This document shows positions 52,885 to 63,272 of a stretch of DNA of 64,000 nucleotides, one piece after another (the stretch's first letter is position 1; the number at the start of each line of letters is the position of its first letter). This DNA is from Shewanella mangrovi (GTDB lineage Bacteria > Pseudomonadota > Gammaproteobacteria > Enterobacterales > Shewanellaceae): contig NZ_JPEO01000003.1 of NCBI RefSeq assembly GCF_000753795.1, forward strand, positions 434,001 through 498,000, in the 5' to 3' direction. The position numbers and the translations under genes were made by a program. The notes below the pieces were generated by a model. That model saw only the letters and a program-made list of their open reading frames with translations, was not told where the DNA came from and did no database searches.

Positions 52885-53679
52885 TTAGATAGCAACCGGG
52901 GCTTTGATGTGAGGATGTGGGTCATAACCACTGAGCTCAAAATCTTCGAAGCGATAGTCAAAGATAGAGTCAGGCTTGCGCAAAATCGTCATCGTTGGCA
53001 ATGCCCGCGGTTCACGGGTCAATTGCAAGGCGGTTTGCTCTAAGTGGTTGGAATACAGATGCGTGTCACCACCAGTCCACACAAACTCGCCTAATGCCAA
53101 ATCGCATTGCTGCGCGACCATCATGGTAAGCAAAGCATAACTTGCAATATTAAATGGCAGACCAAGGAAAATATCACAACTGCGTTGGTATAGTTGACAA
53201 GAGAGCTTGCCGTCGGCGACATAGAACTGGAAAAACGCATGGCAAGGTGCCAAAGCCATTTTATCCAGTTCAGCAACGTTCCACGCCGACACAATTAAGC
53301 GACGCGAATCCGGCTGTTGTTTAATCTGCTCAATCACTTGGGTAATTTGGTCGATGTGCTGCCCATCAGGAGTGGGCCAGCTGCGCCATTGCGCGCCATA
53401 CACTGGGCCTAAATCACCATTTTCATCCGCCCACTCGTCCCAAATAGAGACATTATGTTCTTTCAAGTAAGCAATATTGGTATCGCCCTGCAAAAACCAT
53501 AACAGTTCATGGATGATTGAACGTAAGTGGCATTTCTTCGTGGTAACCAGCGGAAAACCTTTACTCAAATCAAAGCGCATTTGGTAACCAAATACCGAGC
53601 GAGTACCTGTGCCAGTCCGGTCAGATTTCACGGTACCGTTATCTAGCACATGCTGCATTAAATCAAGGTATTGACGCAT
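52885..53679 (-). CDS. thyA: Thymidylate synthase
   Basis: 264 aa, the same length as E. coli Thy[17 protein letters not shown], the catalytic cysteine in [13 protein letters not shown] and [18 protein letters not shown] are diagnostic. It makes dTMP from dUMP. It starts immediately after the lgt stop. Confidence 0.98.
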   Translation of the reverse strand: MRQYLDLMQHVLDNGTVKSDRTGTGTRSVFGYQMRFDLSKGFPLVTTKKCHLRSIIHELLWFLQGDTNIAYLKEHNVSIWDEWADENGDLGPVYGAQWRSWPTPDGQHIDQITQVIEQIKQQPDSRRLIVSAWNVAELDKMALAPCHAFFQFYVADGKLSCQLYQRSCDIFLGLPFNIASYALLTMMVAQQCDLALGEFVWTGGDTHLYSNHLEQTALQLTREPRALPTMTILRKPDSIFDYRFEDFELSGYDPHPHIKAPVAI

Positions 53680-54516
53680 TTATTGCTTTCCTTTCACCGG
53701 CTTAATCGCGGCAATATGTTTATCTTTTCTAAAAATCAGGTAGAGACCAAACAGGATCATCGGGATCGACAGAATCTGCCCCATGGTCAACCCTAGCCAG
53801 TAATAGCCCATCTGTGCATCTGGTTGGCGGACTAACTCTGCCACGCAGCGGAAAATACCATATCCAAGCAAAAACATCCCTGACACAGCGCCTGCTTTTG
53901 AAGTGCGCTTACTAAACCAATAAAGCAACAGAAATAGCACTACGCCTTCTAGCGCAAACTGGTACAGCTGTGATGGATGACGCGGCAATGGCCCGCCGTT
54001 GGGAAACACCATTCCCCAAGGCACATCAGTGGTTCGCCCCCACAATTCACCGTTGATGAAGTTACCAATACGCCCGGCACCAAGGCCAATAGGCACCACT
54101 GGTGCCACCATATCAGATACGGCCCAAAAACTACGTTTTTGCCGCACAGCGATAAATAGCATGGCGAGGATCACACCAACCAAACCACCGTGGAACGACA
54201 TGCCACCTTCGGTAATTTTGAATAGATAAAGCGGATCTGCCAGAAAGTAGTCAAAGTGGTAAACCAGCACATAACCGATACGTCCACCAAGGATGACACC
54301 AAGGAAACTGTAAAACAGCAGATCTGATACCTGCTCTCGATTCCAAATGCCGTTACTGCGGTCAGCCTTACGATTGAGCAGCACCATTGCCGCAATAAAG
54401 CCAACCAAATACATAAAACCATACCAACGTAATGCTGGTTCAAACGAATGGCCGAAGATATCAAACGGACCAAACTTGACGATAATTGGGTCAATATCAG
54501 GAAACTGCAATGCCAT
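53680..54516 (-). CDS. lgt: Prolipoprotein diacylglyceryl transferase
   Basis: 278 aa, about seven membrane helices. [15 protein letters not shown] (His/Tyr), [13 protein letters not shown] and the signature [14 protein letters not shown] are conserved Lgt motifs. It adds diacylglycerol to the lipobox Cys of lipoproteins, including the GH lipoproteins in this window. Confidence 0.97.
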   Translation of the reverse strand: MALQFPDIDPIIVKFGPFDIFGHSFEPALRWYGFMYLVGFIAAMVLLNRKADRSNGIWNREQVSDLLFYSFLGVILGGRIGYVLVYHFDYFLADPLYLFKITEGGMSFHGGLVGVILAMLFIAVRQKRSFWAVSDMVAPVVPIGLGAGRIGNFINGELWGRTTDVPWGMVFPNGGPLPRHPSQLYQFALEGVVLFLLLYWFSKRTSKAGAVSGMFLLGYGIFRCVAELVRQPDAQMGYYWLGLTMGQILSIPMILFGLYLIFRKDKHIAAIKPVKGKQ

Positions 54517-54553
54517 AGTATTTTGTAATTCCTGGTGTATGTGTGATAAGTCG

Positions 54554-55354
54554 TTAACTTAAAATAAGTTTTAGCCCGACAACTAACAGCAATGCGGCAA
54601 ATATCTTTTTCAGCACAGCTGTGGGCCAAGTACTCGCGGCTTTCGCTCCTAACGGGGCAATCAACATCGAGGTAGCGACAATTCCTGCCAACGCTGGCAG
54701 ATAGATATAACCGAACGAACCGGACGGCATTCCCTGAATATCCCAGCCGGCGATAACATACCCTAAACTGCCCCACAGTGCGATGATCAGCCCGTTAGCT
54801 GAAGAAAAACCCACCGCTTTTTTCATTTCAAGTCCGCAGAAACAAAGAAATGGCACCATCAGCGTGCCACCGCCAATGCCCATCAATGCAGAAAGCACTG
54901 CTATTACTGCTGATGCGATAAACAGCACCGGGAACGGCGGTAACTTACGCCCTTCCGCTTTGGGCTTCACCGGATACGCCATATTGATAGACATCAGAAT
55001 GACGAACACTGCGAACCCTTTTTTGAGGTCATCACCGGAAATAAGTTCAGCAATAAATCCTGAACACAGTGCGCCAACCGCAGTACCCGGCAACATAGGT
55101 AAAAACAAAGACCAATCAATATTGCCCCGCTGATGATGAGCTCTGGCGGACGAAAAGGAAGTGAGGATAATCGCTGAAAGAGAGGTCGCGATTGCAACAT
55201 GAGGAATCGATTCGGCGGGTACGTTAGCCCAAGGTAAAATATAGAGTAATGCGGGAACCGCAATCAATCCGCCACCAATCCCCAGTAAGCCTGCTGAAAA
55301 GCCCACAACAGAGCCAAGCACCGCACAAACAGCAAATAACAGTAGAAGTTCCAT
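54554..55354 (-). CDS. TauE/SafE-family sulfite/anion exporter-like membrane protein
   Basis: 266 aa, about eight helices in two repeats: [19 protein letters not shown] and [16 protein letters not shown] carry the GIGGG motif of TauE/SafE transporters. Members export sulfite or sulfoacetate or are unassigned. The substrate is unknown. Confidence 0.85.
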   Translation of the reverse strand: MELLLLFAVCAVLGSVVGFSAGLLGIGGGLIAVPALLYILPWANVPAESIPHVAIATSLSAIILTSFSSARAHHQRGNIDWSLFLPMLPGTAVGALCSGFIAELISGDDLKKGFAVFVILMSINMAYPVKPKAEGRKLPPFPVLFIASAVIAVLSALMGIGGGTLMVPFLCFCGLEMKKAVGFSSANGLIIALWGSLGYVIAGWDIQGMPSGSFGYIYLPALAGIVATSMLIAPLGAKAASTWPTAVLKKIFAALLLVVGLKLILS

Positions 55355-55411
55355 GTGATGTGTGCCGTGATATCGGCATCCTAGTTAGGTTAATAACTCA
55401 GTTACAGCGCA

Positions 55412-57646
55412 TTAGTTTAAAATGGCTGCTAAATCTTTTTGTGCTAGATACTCACGCAATAACTCACGTACATCCTGTCCACTACGTTTAGTCAGCGCTA
55501 CGTCCAGCAGCGATTTAAGTTCTTCAAGGCTTACGCGGCGCAGTAGATAGTTAATCCGCGCCAAACTCCCCTGGTTCATACTCAGATGGCGATACCCCAT
55601 TGCAGCTAACAGCAAAGCACCGGCAGGCTCACCCGCCATTTCGCCACAGACACTGCTTTCTAATCCGTATGCCACACATTGCTCGTGTGCACTTTTAAGT
55701 GAGCGCAACACGCCAGGATGGTAACTGTCAAACAATGAGGTAACCCGCGGGTTGTTGCGATCGACAGCCAGCAGATATTGAGTTAAGTCGTTACTACCGA
55801 CCGAGATAAAATCGACCCGTTTAGCGACCTCTTCCAACTGAAACAGCAGGACTGGCACCTCTAACATGATGCCCACCCTAGGCCGGCTTAAATTAGGATC
55901 AACATCAGCTTTTAACTCTTGATAAGCTTGTTCAAAGTATTCCAAGGCGTGGTCAATCTCTTCGAGATTGCTCACCATAGGTAATAACACACTCAGTTGA
56001 TCGCCAGCGCCGTTAGCTTGCAACATGGCGCGGATCTGCACCAAAAACAGCTCTGGATGATCTAACGATAAGCGAATACCGCGCCAGCCAAGGAAAGGGT
56101 TTTCCTCTTTGATAGGGAAATATGGCAATGGCTTATCGCCGCCGACGTCCAATGACCGCATAGTCACCGGACGGCCGCTAGCGGCGTTAAATACTTGCTT
56201 ATAGACAGTGATCTGTTCCGACTCACTCGGAAAGCGCTGTTGCAACATAAACGGGATTTCAGTGCGGTACAGGCCAATTCCATCAGAGCCATCGGCAATT
56301 TCTGACTCAAGGCCGCTGAGTAGCCCAGCATTGAGGTAAAGCTTAACTCGCTGTCCATCCAAGGTTTCGGCGGGCAAATGCAGTTCATGCACATATTGCC
56401 GTTGCAGCGCCTTCTCAGCATTCATCAACAATCTGAATTCGCTGATCACCGCCGGAGATGGCGATACCATCAAGCTACCACGAGTAGCATTAAGCACCAG
56501 TAATTTACGATGCAGATTGGCAGACAATACCTGTTGTACGCCAGTCAACGCCGGGATCCCCATCGCGCGCGCCAAAATAGCCGCATGGGAATTGACGCCG
56601 CCTAATTCGGTCACAATCCCAACTAGCTTACCTTTAGGAAATTCAGCGAGCAGCGTGGTGTCAGCTTCTTTGGTCACCAGAATGACAGGTCGGTCCGAAT
56701 CGAGTCCGAGCTGCCCCGGCTCAATAAGTTGCCGGAGGACTTTAGTGCCTAACTCACGAATATCACTAGCGCGCTCTTTTAAGTACGCATCTTCCATCAT
56801 CTGGAACTGCTTAATGTAGCGCAGTGATACGCGGCTAACAGCCGCCTCAGCTTGCCAGCCATCTTCGACTTCGCGCAGATATTCCCCACCGAGACTGGAG
56901 TCTTCCAATAACAATTGCAATGCCGAGAAGATAGCGACAACTTCTTGATCTTGCTCGCGGTCAAACCGTTGGGCCAGATTTGCGAGATTGTTGCGACATC
57001 GTGCAATCGCCTGCACGATACGCTCCATTTCAAGAGCGACATCGGCACTTCTTTGCTCAGGTTGCTCAAGCGAAATATCGCCGCCTAAAACTAAAGCGTT
57101 AGCAATCGCGATACCATTGGAGGCAGGTGTTCCACTAAACAGCACTTGCTGACGACGGTGTTGCACCACTGACTTCTGTTTGAGTCCCCGTACCGCCATC
57201 GCCAACTGTGCCGCCAACGTCATTAAAAAAGCTTCTTCGCCTTCGTTAAATTGACGCGAACTCGCCTGCTGCACAACAATTACGCCGAGCAGTTGCTTTT
57301 GGTAAATGATGGGAACCGCGAGAAAAGCGCGATACTCTTCTTCTGCCGCTTCTGGGAAGAGTTTAAAGCGGGGATGCTGACGAGCATCGGGCAAATTTAT
57401 TGCTTCTTCACGCTCAGCCACTAAGCCGACCAAGCCTTCAGAAAGCGGCATTCTAACTTGCCCGACAGATTCAGGTTTTAGACCGTCCGTTGCAGACAAC
57501 ACCAACTCATGCTCATCAAGAACATAGATAGAACAGCATTCAGTGGCCATTGCCAACTTGATTTGCTTCACCAGCAATTCCAACGCTGCGTCTAAATCTT
57601 TAGCCCCAGCAACTGCCTGTGTAATATCCCTGAGCGTGCTTAACAA
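55412..57646 (-). CDS. ptsP: PTS enzyme I-Ntr (PtsP), GAF domain plus enzyme I
   Basis: 744 aa. An N-terminal GAF domain (about 15-150, sensing glutamine in relatives) is followed by the PTS enzyme I core: phospho-His in LGGVNSHAAILARAMGIPAL, the PEP-binding VGSNDLTQYLLAVDRNNP and ESSVCGEMAGEP. It starts the nitrogen-PTS phosphorelay (PtsP-NPr-PtsN). It follows rppH by 26 bp. Confidence 0.96.
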   Translation of the reverse strand: MLSTLRDITQAVAGAKDLDAALELLVKQIKLAMATECCSIYVLDEHELVLSATDGLKPESVGQVRMPLSEGLVGLVAEREEAINLPDARQHPRFKLFPEAAEEEYRAFLAVPIIYQKQLLGVIVVQQASSRQFNEGEEAFLMTLAAQLAMAVRGLKQKSVVQHRRQQVLFSGTPASNGIAIANALVLGGDISLEQPEQRSADVALEMERIVQAIARCRNNLANLAQRFDREQDQEVVAIFSALQLLLEDSSLGGEYLREVEDGWQAEAAVSRVSLRYIKQFQMMEDAYLKERASDIRELGTKVLRQLIEPGQLGLDSDRPVILVTKEADTTLLAEFPKGKLVGIVTELGGVNSHAAILARAMGIPALTGVQQVLSANLHRKLLVLNATRGSLMVSPSPAVISEFRLLMNAEKALQRQYVHELHLPAETLDGQRVKLYLNAGLLSGLESEIADGSDGIGLYRTEIPFMLQQRFPSESEQITVYKQVFNAASGRPVTMRSLDVGGDKPLPYFPIKEENPFLGWRGIRLSLDHPELFLVQIRAMLQANGAGDQLSVLLPMVSNLEEIDHALEYFEQAYQELKADVDPNLSRPRVGIMLEVPVLLFQLEEVAKRVDFISVGSNDLTQYLLAVDRNNPRVTSLFDSYHPGVLRSLKSAHEQCVAYGLESSVCGEMAGEPAGALLLAAMGYRHLSMNQGSLARINYLLRRVSLEELKSLLDVALTKRSGQDVRELLREYLAQKDLAAILN

Positions 57647-57672
57647 CGGGTCCCCCTGACTCTCGAATAAAA

Positions 57673-58194
57673 CTAGCGATTATGGCGATTACGATTTCGC
57701 CGTCGTGGTTCACGATGCTGCATCGCCAAAGTAGTCGCAGCAAACTCCTTCATCACTTTGCGGTATACATCGCGTTTGAACGAGACAACTTGTCGCACCG
57801 GGTACCAATAACTTACCCAACGCCAGTCATCAAATTCTGGATGACCACATGCGTTAAGATTTACCGCATTGTCTTGTGACTTTAATTGCAGTAGAAACCA
57901 CTTTTGTTTTTGGCCAATACAAACCGGCTTACTATCCTGTCGTACGAGGCGCTTCGGCAATTTATAGCGTAGCCAAGATCGGGTTGATGTCAGAATTTGA
58001 ACATGCTCAGGCAGCAGCCCAACTTCTTCGAATAATTCTCGATACATCGCTTGTTCAGCGGTCTCGCCATCATCCACTCCCCCTTGGGGAAATTGCCAGG
58101 AATGCTGCCCATACCTTCTGGCCCACATCACCTGACCGATCTTATTACAAATAATTATGCCCACATTAGCGCGAAAACCATCGCTATCAATCAC
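57673..58194 (-). CDS. rppH: RNA pyrophosphohydrolase
   Basis: 173 aa. The Nudix box [20 protein letters not shown] is complete. The rest ([33 protein letters not shown] and [19 protein letters not shown]) is close to E. coli RppH. It removes 5' pyrophosphate to trigger mRNA decay. Upstream of ptsP and divergent from mutH. Confidence 0.97.
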   Translation of the reverse strand: MIDSDGFRANVGIIICNKIGQVMWARRYGQHSWQFPQGGVDDGETAEQAMYRELFEEVGLLPEHVQILTSTRSWLRYKLPKRLVRQDSKPVCIGQKQKWFLLQLKSQDNAVNLNACGHPEFDDWRWVSYWYPVRQVVSFKRDVYRKVMKEFAATTLAMQHREPRRRNRNRHNR

Positions 58195-58905
58195 ATGGAC
58201 TCCAAAAATCGAGCAAGATTAATGGATTGATTGTTTCACAAACGCCGCCAAGCGGCAATTACCAACTGTGCCTGAATTTTCCTGCCATTAAGTGAATACT
58301 TTTCACTCATTTTTAAAGTTATTCACTTTTTAACGATAGTTTCGTCCATCTATCCACAAAAACTGTGGATATCTATGTTTGCAACTAGCGAATACTCTGG
58401 AAAAAGTCGGAAAAGCCATCAATTCGGCCAGATTTAATGCGAACACAAAATAATAATAAGTAACTGATTCTATTAAACTTACATGGGAGTAACAACTTTT
58501 CCGCCACTGTTTTACGCCGCACTGTCGATAAATTCAACAACTCGCAACTTAATCAAGTTATCAACATCCACGAGTGATAAGAATTAAAAACTTTTATCGA
58601 TTTACTAAATAAAAATGCTACGTTTTGATTACAAGGCCGCGAGTATGATGTGGTATCAGTCACACCATTTGGTCTCAAGACGGTTATCCCATAAAACTGT
58701 TGATAACCTTGTTGGCAAAGAGGGGGAATCCAGAGAGTAAAAAGGTAAAACGTTTTATCTCAATATACATCGATAAAATTTATCTATAAAATTCATAGTA
58801 ATAGTTAGCTATTGCGAGTTCTAATTACTGTGCAAAACTGCGCTGTCGTTTTTTTAACCGCAACTAATTCTATCCACATTTACCTCTATTTAATGGCAAA
58901 AGCAG
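58195..58905. other. rppH-mutH intergenic region, candidate DARS2 element
   Basis: 711 bp, AT-rich, with no gene. DnaA-box-like 9-mers, each one mismatch from TTATNCACA: TTATTCACT at 58319-58327, CTATCCACA at 58350-58358, ATATCCACA (reverse) at 58364-58372, TTATCAACA at 58558-58566, its reverse complement at 58698-58706, and CTATCCACA at 58870-58878. The second and third form an inverted pair 5 bp apart. The E. coli DnaA-reactivating sequence DARS2 lies beside mutH and has a core of three clustered DnaA boxes, so position and content both fit. Promoters for rppH and mutH must also be here. Confidence 0.6.
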
Positions 58906-59577
58906 ATGAATCAGGTTTCACCTCCCACCAGCGTTGAACAACTGATGCAACGAGCAGAAGGCCTTGCAGGGTTAACTTTGGCTGAAATAGCTGCACAGCT
59001 ATCAATCAAGGTGCCACAGGATTTACGCCGAGATAAAGGTTGGGTAGGTCAACTATTTGAAGCTGCACTTGGTGCTGAAGCTGGCTCGAAACCCGAGCAG
59101 GATTTCCTGCATTTGGGTGTTGAGCTAAAAAGTATTCCCTTGAATGCGGCCGGCTTACCATTAGAAACAACATATGTTTGCGTGGCCCCACTATCTGATG
59201 TAACCGGTATGCGTTGGGAGCAGAGCCTTGTTTATCATAAGTTACAGCGCGTGCTGTGGATCCCGGTAGAAGGTGAGCGCCATATTCCCATTGGAGAACG
59301 CCATGTGGGAATGCCCATTTTGTGGCAGCCAAATGCCAAGCAGCTATCGCAACTGCAACAAGACTGGGAAGAGATAATGGAGCTCATTAGCCTTGGCAAA
59401 GTTTCTCAGATAACAGCGCGCCATGGGGAAGTTCTGCAACTGCGCCCCAAAGCGGCTAACAGTAAAGCCATGACAACAAGCATTGCCGAAGATGGCAGTC
59501 TGCAAATGACCAACCCGCGCGGCTTCTATTTGAAGACCCAATTCACAGCCGAAATTTTGCGGAATTATTTCGGTTGA
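58906..59577 (+). CDS. mutH: DNA mismatch repair endonuclease MutH
   Basis: 223 aa. [29 protein letters not shown] and the nuclease motif [18 protein letters not shown] (PD...ExK) match MutH, with [17 protein letters not shown] downstream. It nicks the unmethylated strand at hemimethylated GATC after activation by MutL. Confidence 0.97.
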   Translation: MNQVSPPTSVEQLMQRAEGLAGLTLAEIAAQLSIKVPQDLRRDKGWVGQLFEAALGAEAGSKPEQDFLHLGVELKSIPLNAAGLPLETTYVCVAPLSDVTGMRWEQSLVYHKLQRVLWIPVEGERHIPIGERHVGMPILWQPNAKQLSQLQQDWEEIMELISLGKVSQITARHGEVLQLRPKAANSKAMTTSIAEDGSLQMTNPRGFYLKTQFTAEILRNYFG

Positions 59578-59599
59578 GCAGCCAAAGAGTTGACGCTGA

Positions 59600-59615
59600 G
59601 TTGATGTAGATCACA
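59600..59615. promoter_or_regulatory. Possible CRP site upstream of the adenylate cyclase
   Basis: GTTGA-N6-TCACA: the right half with flanks (TAGATCACA) fits the CRP consensus well, the left half has two mismatches. It lies 45 bp upstream of the cyclase gene, so cAMP feedback on its own synthesis is possible. Confidence 0.35.
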
Positions 59616-59660
59616 CATATCACTGGAAACTATAGGGTTATATCTATAAACTAGCGCTCC

Positions 59661-60770
59661 TTGGGATGGGGTGTAAGCGCAGGCAAGATATTTTTCGTGA
59701 GAGCTCAAGTACAGGCTAAAAAACTATTGTTTGCCATTCTGGCCTGGACTGGGGCAATGTCGGCTTTTGTATTTTTCCGCTATTCCCAAACCCTCGAAGT
59801 CCCACAATGGGCAGTCAGCCCCGGCGACTTTGCCACACTCGCCATCTATCTTGGGGTGATCTTTGGCAGCCTCCACTGGATGTCGAATCTCATCGCCGAT
59901 TTCAGTGCCATTAACCGCCTGCCCTATATCTTCTCGGTCATCTTTAAAGGCTTGTTTTTGCTATTAGGCGCCACCACCCTCGCCTACATGACCCAATATC
60001 TCAACATGTGGGCACTGGAAAACCATATTGCGACGCTTCGGCAAATGCTGACGGTGCATATTCTTTATAGTCCGTCATTTCAGGCGCTAATTGTTTACCT
60101 CGTTGTGGTGCGAGTGGGGTTAGCGTTTATTGAACAGATGGCATTGTTAGTAGGGCCACGTATTTTGCTCAATATCGGTATGGGCAAATACCATAAGCCA
60201 CGTTATGAACAACGACTGTTCATGTACCTCGATATGGTGGCCTCGACCACCCATGCAGAATCGCTGGGCGACTATCGTTTCAGCCGTTTGATCCAAGACT
60301 GCTTTAGCCTGTTGACCGAAACCGTGAACAACAACGAAGCGGAAATCTACCGCTATATGGGCGATGCAGTGCTGATCCATTGGCCACTAGAGAAAGGCGT
60401 TAAGCATGATCGCTGTATGAACATCTATTTTGAGTTCAGCCAACAGCTCAACTGGCAGCGCCGCTATTTTGAAGAGCATTATGGATTTGTGCCTAAATTC
60501 AAAGCAGCGGCCCACTGTGGACAAGTTGTAGCGGCAGTCGTCGGCGTACAAAAGCAAGAGATTAGCTTCTTTAGCGATGTCATCAACACCTTGGCGCGAC
60601 TACAAGACCAATGTAATCCACTTGGACAACGTATGTTGCTTTCGGGCGCGCTGGTGTCACGACTCGAAAATAACCACAGCGAATATCAACTCACTAATCT
60701 TGGGCCGGTAAAACTTAAAGGTAAACAACACTCTATTGAGGTGTATGGCGTAAAGCCTAAGCAAGGTTGA
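59661..60770 (+). CDS. Membrane-bound class III adenylate cyclase
   Basis: 369 aa. About four membrane helices (residues 20-175) precede a class III cyclase domain: FMYLDMVASTT (first metal Asp), YRYMGDAVLIHWP (second Asp), AAHCGQVVAAVVG and FSDVINTLARLQ, which has the transition-state Asn and Arg and the Asp that favours ATP over GTP. All catalytic residues are present, so it should make cAMP. In Shewanella, cAMP-CRP controls anaerobic respiration. The start is uncertain: GTG 59697 is an alternative. Confidence 0.87.
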   Translation: MGWGVSAGKIFFVRAQVQAKKLLFAILAWTGAMSAFVFFRYSQTLEVPQWAVSPGDFATLAIYLGVIFGSLHWMSNLIADFSAINRLPYIFSVIFKGLFLLLGATTLAYMTQYLNMWALENHIATLRQMLTVHILYSPSFQALIVYLVVVRVGLAFIEQMALLVGPRILLNIGMGKYHKPRYEQRLFMYLDMVASTTHAESLGDYRFSRLIQDCFSLLTETVNNNEAEIYRYMGDAVLIHWPLEKGVKHDRCMNIYFEFSQQLNWQRRYFEEHYGFVPKFKAAAHCGQVVAAVVGVQKQEISFFSDVINTLARLQDQCNPLGQRMLLSGALVSRLENNHSEYQLTNLGPVKLKGKQHSIEVYGVKPKQG

Positions 60771-60976
60771 TAAAGTTATAAGCTTATTGAATAAAACCTT
60801 AAAATCCCCTTATTTACCATTACATTATTCCTCCCCAAAAACACCAACAACAAGTCCTACGCACTCACAACTAACAATTCGGCAACATAGATTCAGGAAA
60901 CTGTGAAGTATCTGGCTGTTTTTCCATCAAATAAGGTTAAATTGAATCAAACCATCCGCTTACAGGGACAGAACAA

Positions 60977-62071
60977 ATGGATTTTGCCGAACATCTCCAG
61001 TCGCTTTCTAAAAAGGCAAAGCAGATAGGAATTTCACTGGAAACTGAAGAAGCTACCAAAAATGCCTTAGTCATGCCGTTTCTTCACAATGTCCTCGGCT
61101 ATGACATTTTCGAGCCGACAGAAGTGGTACCGGAATTTACTGCAGATACTGCAACCAAGAAGGGCGAAAAAGTTGATTACGCAATTTTAAAAGATGGTGC
61201 GGTGCAGATCTTAATTGAATGTAAGCGATTCGGAGAAAAATTGAATCTTAAGCATGCTGCACAACTTTTCCGCTATTTTTCAGTAACTAATGCTCGAATA
61301 GCCATATTAACCAACGGCCACGAATATCAGCTTTTTACAGACTTAGACGCACCCAACAAAATGGATGAAAAACCATTCCTAGTTTTGGAACTATTAGATG
61401 TTGATGAACACATCGTTCCAGAGGTGAAAAAGCTCACAAAGCAAGCCTTTGATGTTGAATCCGTTGTCGGAGCTGCTGGAGAATTGAAGTACCTTTCAGC
61501 TATAAAGAGACTGCTTGAGAAGCAGTTTCAAGAACCCGAAGAGGAGTTAGTAAAATTCCTTGCATCACACGTTTATGATGGTGTTTTGTCGCCTAAAGTT
61601 AAGCAGCAATTTACGGTAATTGTTAAGAAGGCTTTGAAGCAATTTCTCAGCGACAGCGTCAATGATCGTCTAAAAAACGCACTCTCGTCTCAGGAAGGAG
61701 ATGAACAATCTCAGCTGTCTGCGTCAGAAAACTCACCATCAGAAGCAGAAGCTTCATCGAGAGAATCAAAAATTGAAACCACGCAGGAAGAAGTCGATGC
61801 CTTCAACGTGGTTAAAGCTATCTTAAGAGCTCAATTCGATGTGAATAGAATTGTCCCACGTGATACTCAAAGTTACTTCGGTGTTTTACTTGATGACAAC
61901 AATCGAAAGCCTCTTTGTAGACTCCACTTCAATGGTAAGTCCACTAAGTACGTCGGCATCTTTGACCCTTCAAAAAATGAAACAAGATTACAGATTGACT
62001 CGATTGATGATATATATCGAATCGCAGATGATTTGCTAGACAGTACCAAACACTATGTCGAAGTTAATTAA
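60977..62071 (+). CDS. Solo type I restriction HsdR-N nuclease-domain protein
   Basis: 364 aa. The first about 150 residues are an HSDR_N domain: TEEATKNALVMPFLHNVLGYDIFEP, then VDYAIL...QILIECKRF, where D, E and the ECK Lys form the PD-(D/E)xK triad, and LTNGHEYQLF. A linker rich in Ser/Glu (about 240-275) leads to a C-terminal globular part (YFGVLLDDNNRKPLCRLHF) resembling domains found in other solo HsdR-N proteins. No helicase, HsdM or HsdS is near. Possible roles are defence or DNA repair. Confidence 0.82.
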   Translation: MDFAEHLQSLSKKAKQIGISLETEEATKNALVMPFLHNVLGYDIFEPTEVVPEFTADTATKKGEKVDYAILKDGAVQILIECKRFGEKLNLKHAAQLFRYFSVTNARIAILTNGHEYQLFTDLDAPNKMDEKPFLVLELLDVDEHIVPEVKKLTKQAFDVESVVGAAGELKYLSAIKRLLEKQFQEPEEELVKFLASHVYDGVLSPKVKQQFTVIVKKALKQFLSDSVNDRLKNALSSQEGDEQSQLSASENSPSEAEASSRESKIETTQEEVDAFNVVKAILRAQFDVNRIVPRDTQSYFGVLLDDNNRKPLCRLHFNGKSTKYVGIFDPSKNETRLQIDSIDDIYRIADDLLDSTKHYVEVN

Positions 62072-62091
62072 CGTATCGGTGATTAAGCGTT

Positions 62092-62118
62092 AAAAAAGCC
62101 GCTGTTAGCGGCTTTTTT
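62092..62118. terminator. Bidirectional terminator
   Basis: AAAAAAGCCGCT-GTT-AGCGGCTTTTTT between the convergent HsdR-N gene and oxyR. Confidence 0.93.
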
Positions 62119-62123
62119 CTTTA

Positions 62124-63032
62124 CTAATCTTCTTGTTTCAACAGCTTTTGGATTTCTAATCCCAACGTGCGGAAGGTCATAATGCGGCTGGTCGTTTGAC
62201 GCCAGACAATGCCGATTTCACGATAAGGTGCGTCGCCCGGCGGGGTCATCACCGACAAATCGGTATCTTTTAAGATGCCAGCATCAATCGCCATTTGCGG
62301 TAGGAAGGTGGTACCCAATTTACTGTTTACCATCTGCACTAAGGTATGCAGGCTGGTTGCTGCAAATGGGTTTACCTTAGCACTATCACTTAACTGACAG
62401 GCGCTAATTGCGTGACCAGTAATACAGTGTTCACTTTGCAGCAAAAAGATACTTTCATCTGGCAGCGCATGATAGTCAATCGGCTGATGTACATCAGCAG
62501 CCAAGTCTTTGTGGATCACCATTTTGAATGGATCGACGCCGACTTTCATACTGTGGAAACCAGAGACATCAGCAGGCAATGCCAGCAGCAACAAATCGAG
62601 CTCACCTTTACCTAAGGATGCCAGCAATCGCTCGGTAGTGTCTTCTTTGAGTAGCAGACTAAGCTTGGGATAGCTTTTTTGGCATTGCTTGACAACTCGG
62701 CTGAGCAAGAATGGCGCAATAGTCGGAATACATCCTAAACGGATTTCACCGGTCATTGGTTCGCCCTGGTTTTTGACGAGCTCCACTAAGTCGTCAACAT
62801 CCGTCAAAATTTTCAACGCTCGCTGCACGACTTCTTCACCGGTCGCCGTGAACATAAATGACTTATGGTCGCGTTCAATCAGTTGATACCCCAACTGCTC
62901 TTCCAGATTCTGAATGCCGCTCGACAGCGTTGACTGACTCACATGACAGAGTTTGGCTGCTCGGTTGAAATTCTGTTCCTGATGCAAGTTCACCAGGTAA
63001 TAAAGATTTTTAAGGCTGGGCAAATGTTTCAT
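62124..63032 (-). CDS. oxyR: Hydrogen peroxide-sensing regulator OxyR
   Basis: 302 aa from ATG 63032 (MKHLPSLKNLYYLVNLHQEQNFNRAAKLCHVSQSTLSSGI); the 29-residue upstream extension is not LysR-like. Two cysteines nine residues apart (EHC and SAC in the SEHCITGHAISACQL segment) match Cys199 and Cys208 of E. coli OxyR. Oxidation to a disulphide activates catalase and peroxidase genes. Next to hptA as in Shewanella. Confidence 0.92.
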   Translation of the reverse strand: MKHLPSLKNLYYLVNLHQEQNFNRAAKLCHVSQSTLSSGIQNLEEQLGYQLIERDHKSFMFTATGEEVVQRALKILTDVDDLVELVKNQGEPMTGEIRLGCIPTIAPFLLSRVVKQCQKSYPKLSLLLKEDTTERLLASLGKGELDLLLLALPADVSGFHSMKVGVDPFKMVIHKDLAADVHQPIDYHALPDESIFLLQSEHCITGHAISACQLSDSAKVNPFAATSLHTLVQMVNSKLGTTFLPQMAIDAGILKDTDLSVMTPPGDAPYREIGIVWRQTTSRIMTFRTLGLEIQKLLKQED

Positions 63033-63219
63033 TGTTTTAGACACCAATTGTCTACCCTCAAATTGTAATACAATACCACAATACAAAAATCGAGCAGATA
63101 ACGCCAGAACCATTATCAAATTTATCTTTCAGAAATTTCACTTTAAACGATGATGACGATAAAAGAACAGAGTTTTAATGAAAAAACAGATAAGAACCGG
63201 ACATTAGAAGCGGAGAAAC

Positions 63220-63247
63220 AAAAAGTGACGCATCTAGCGTCACTTTT
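63220..63247 (-). terminator. hptA terminator
   Basis: AAAAGTGACGC and GCGTCACTTTT around a 5-nt loop, about 25 bp after the hptA stop. Confidence 0.85.
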
Positions 63248-63272
63248 CGGAAGGGAGTTTATCGCGCGAAAT

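Noticed and set aside
54171..54776. 201-codon open frame across lgt and tauE
   Set aside because: It crosses the gene boundary of two clear genes on the same strand in another frame; composition is not protein-like.
58195..58905. Chromosomal replication origin (oriC)
   Set aside because: DnaA-like boxes are clustered, but no dnaA, mnmG or mioC is nearby and no AT-rich 13-mer array is evident; DARS2 fits the mutH position better.
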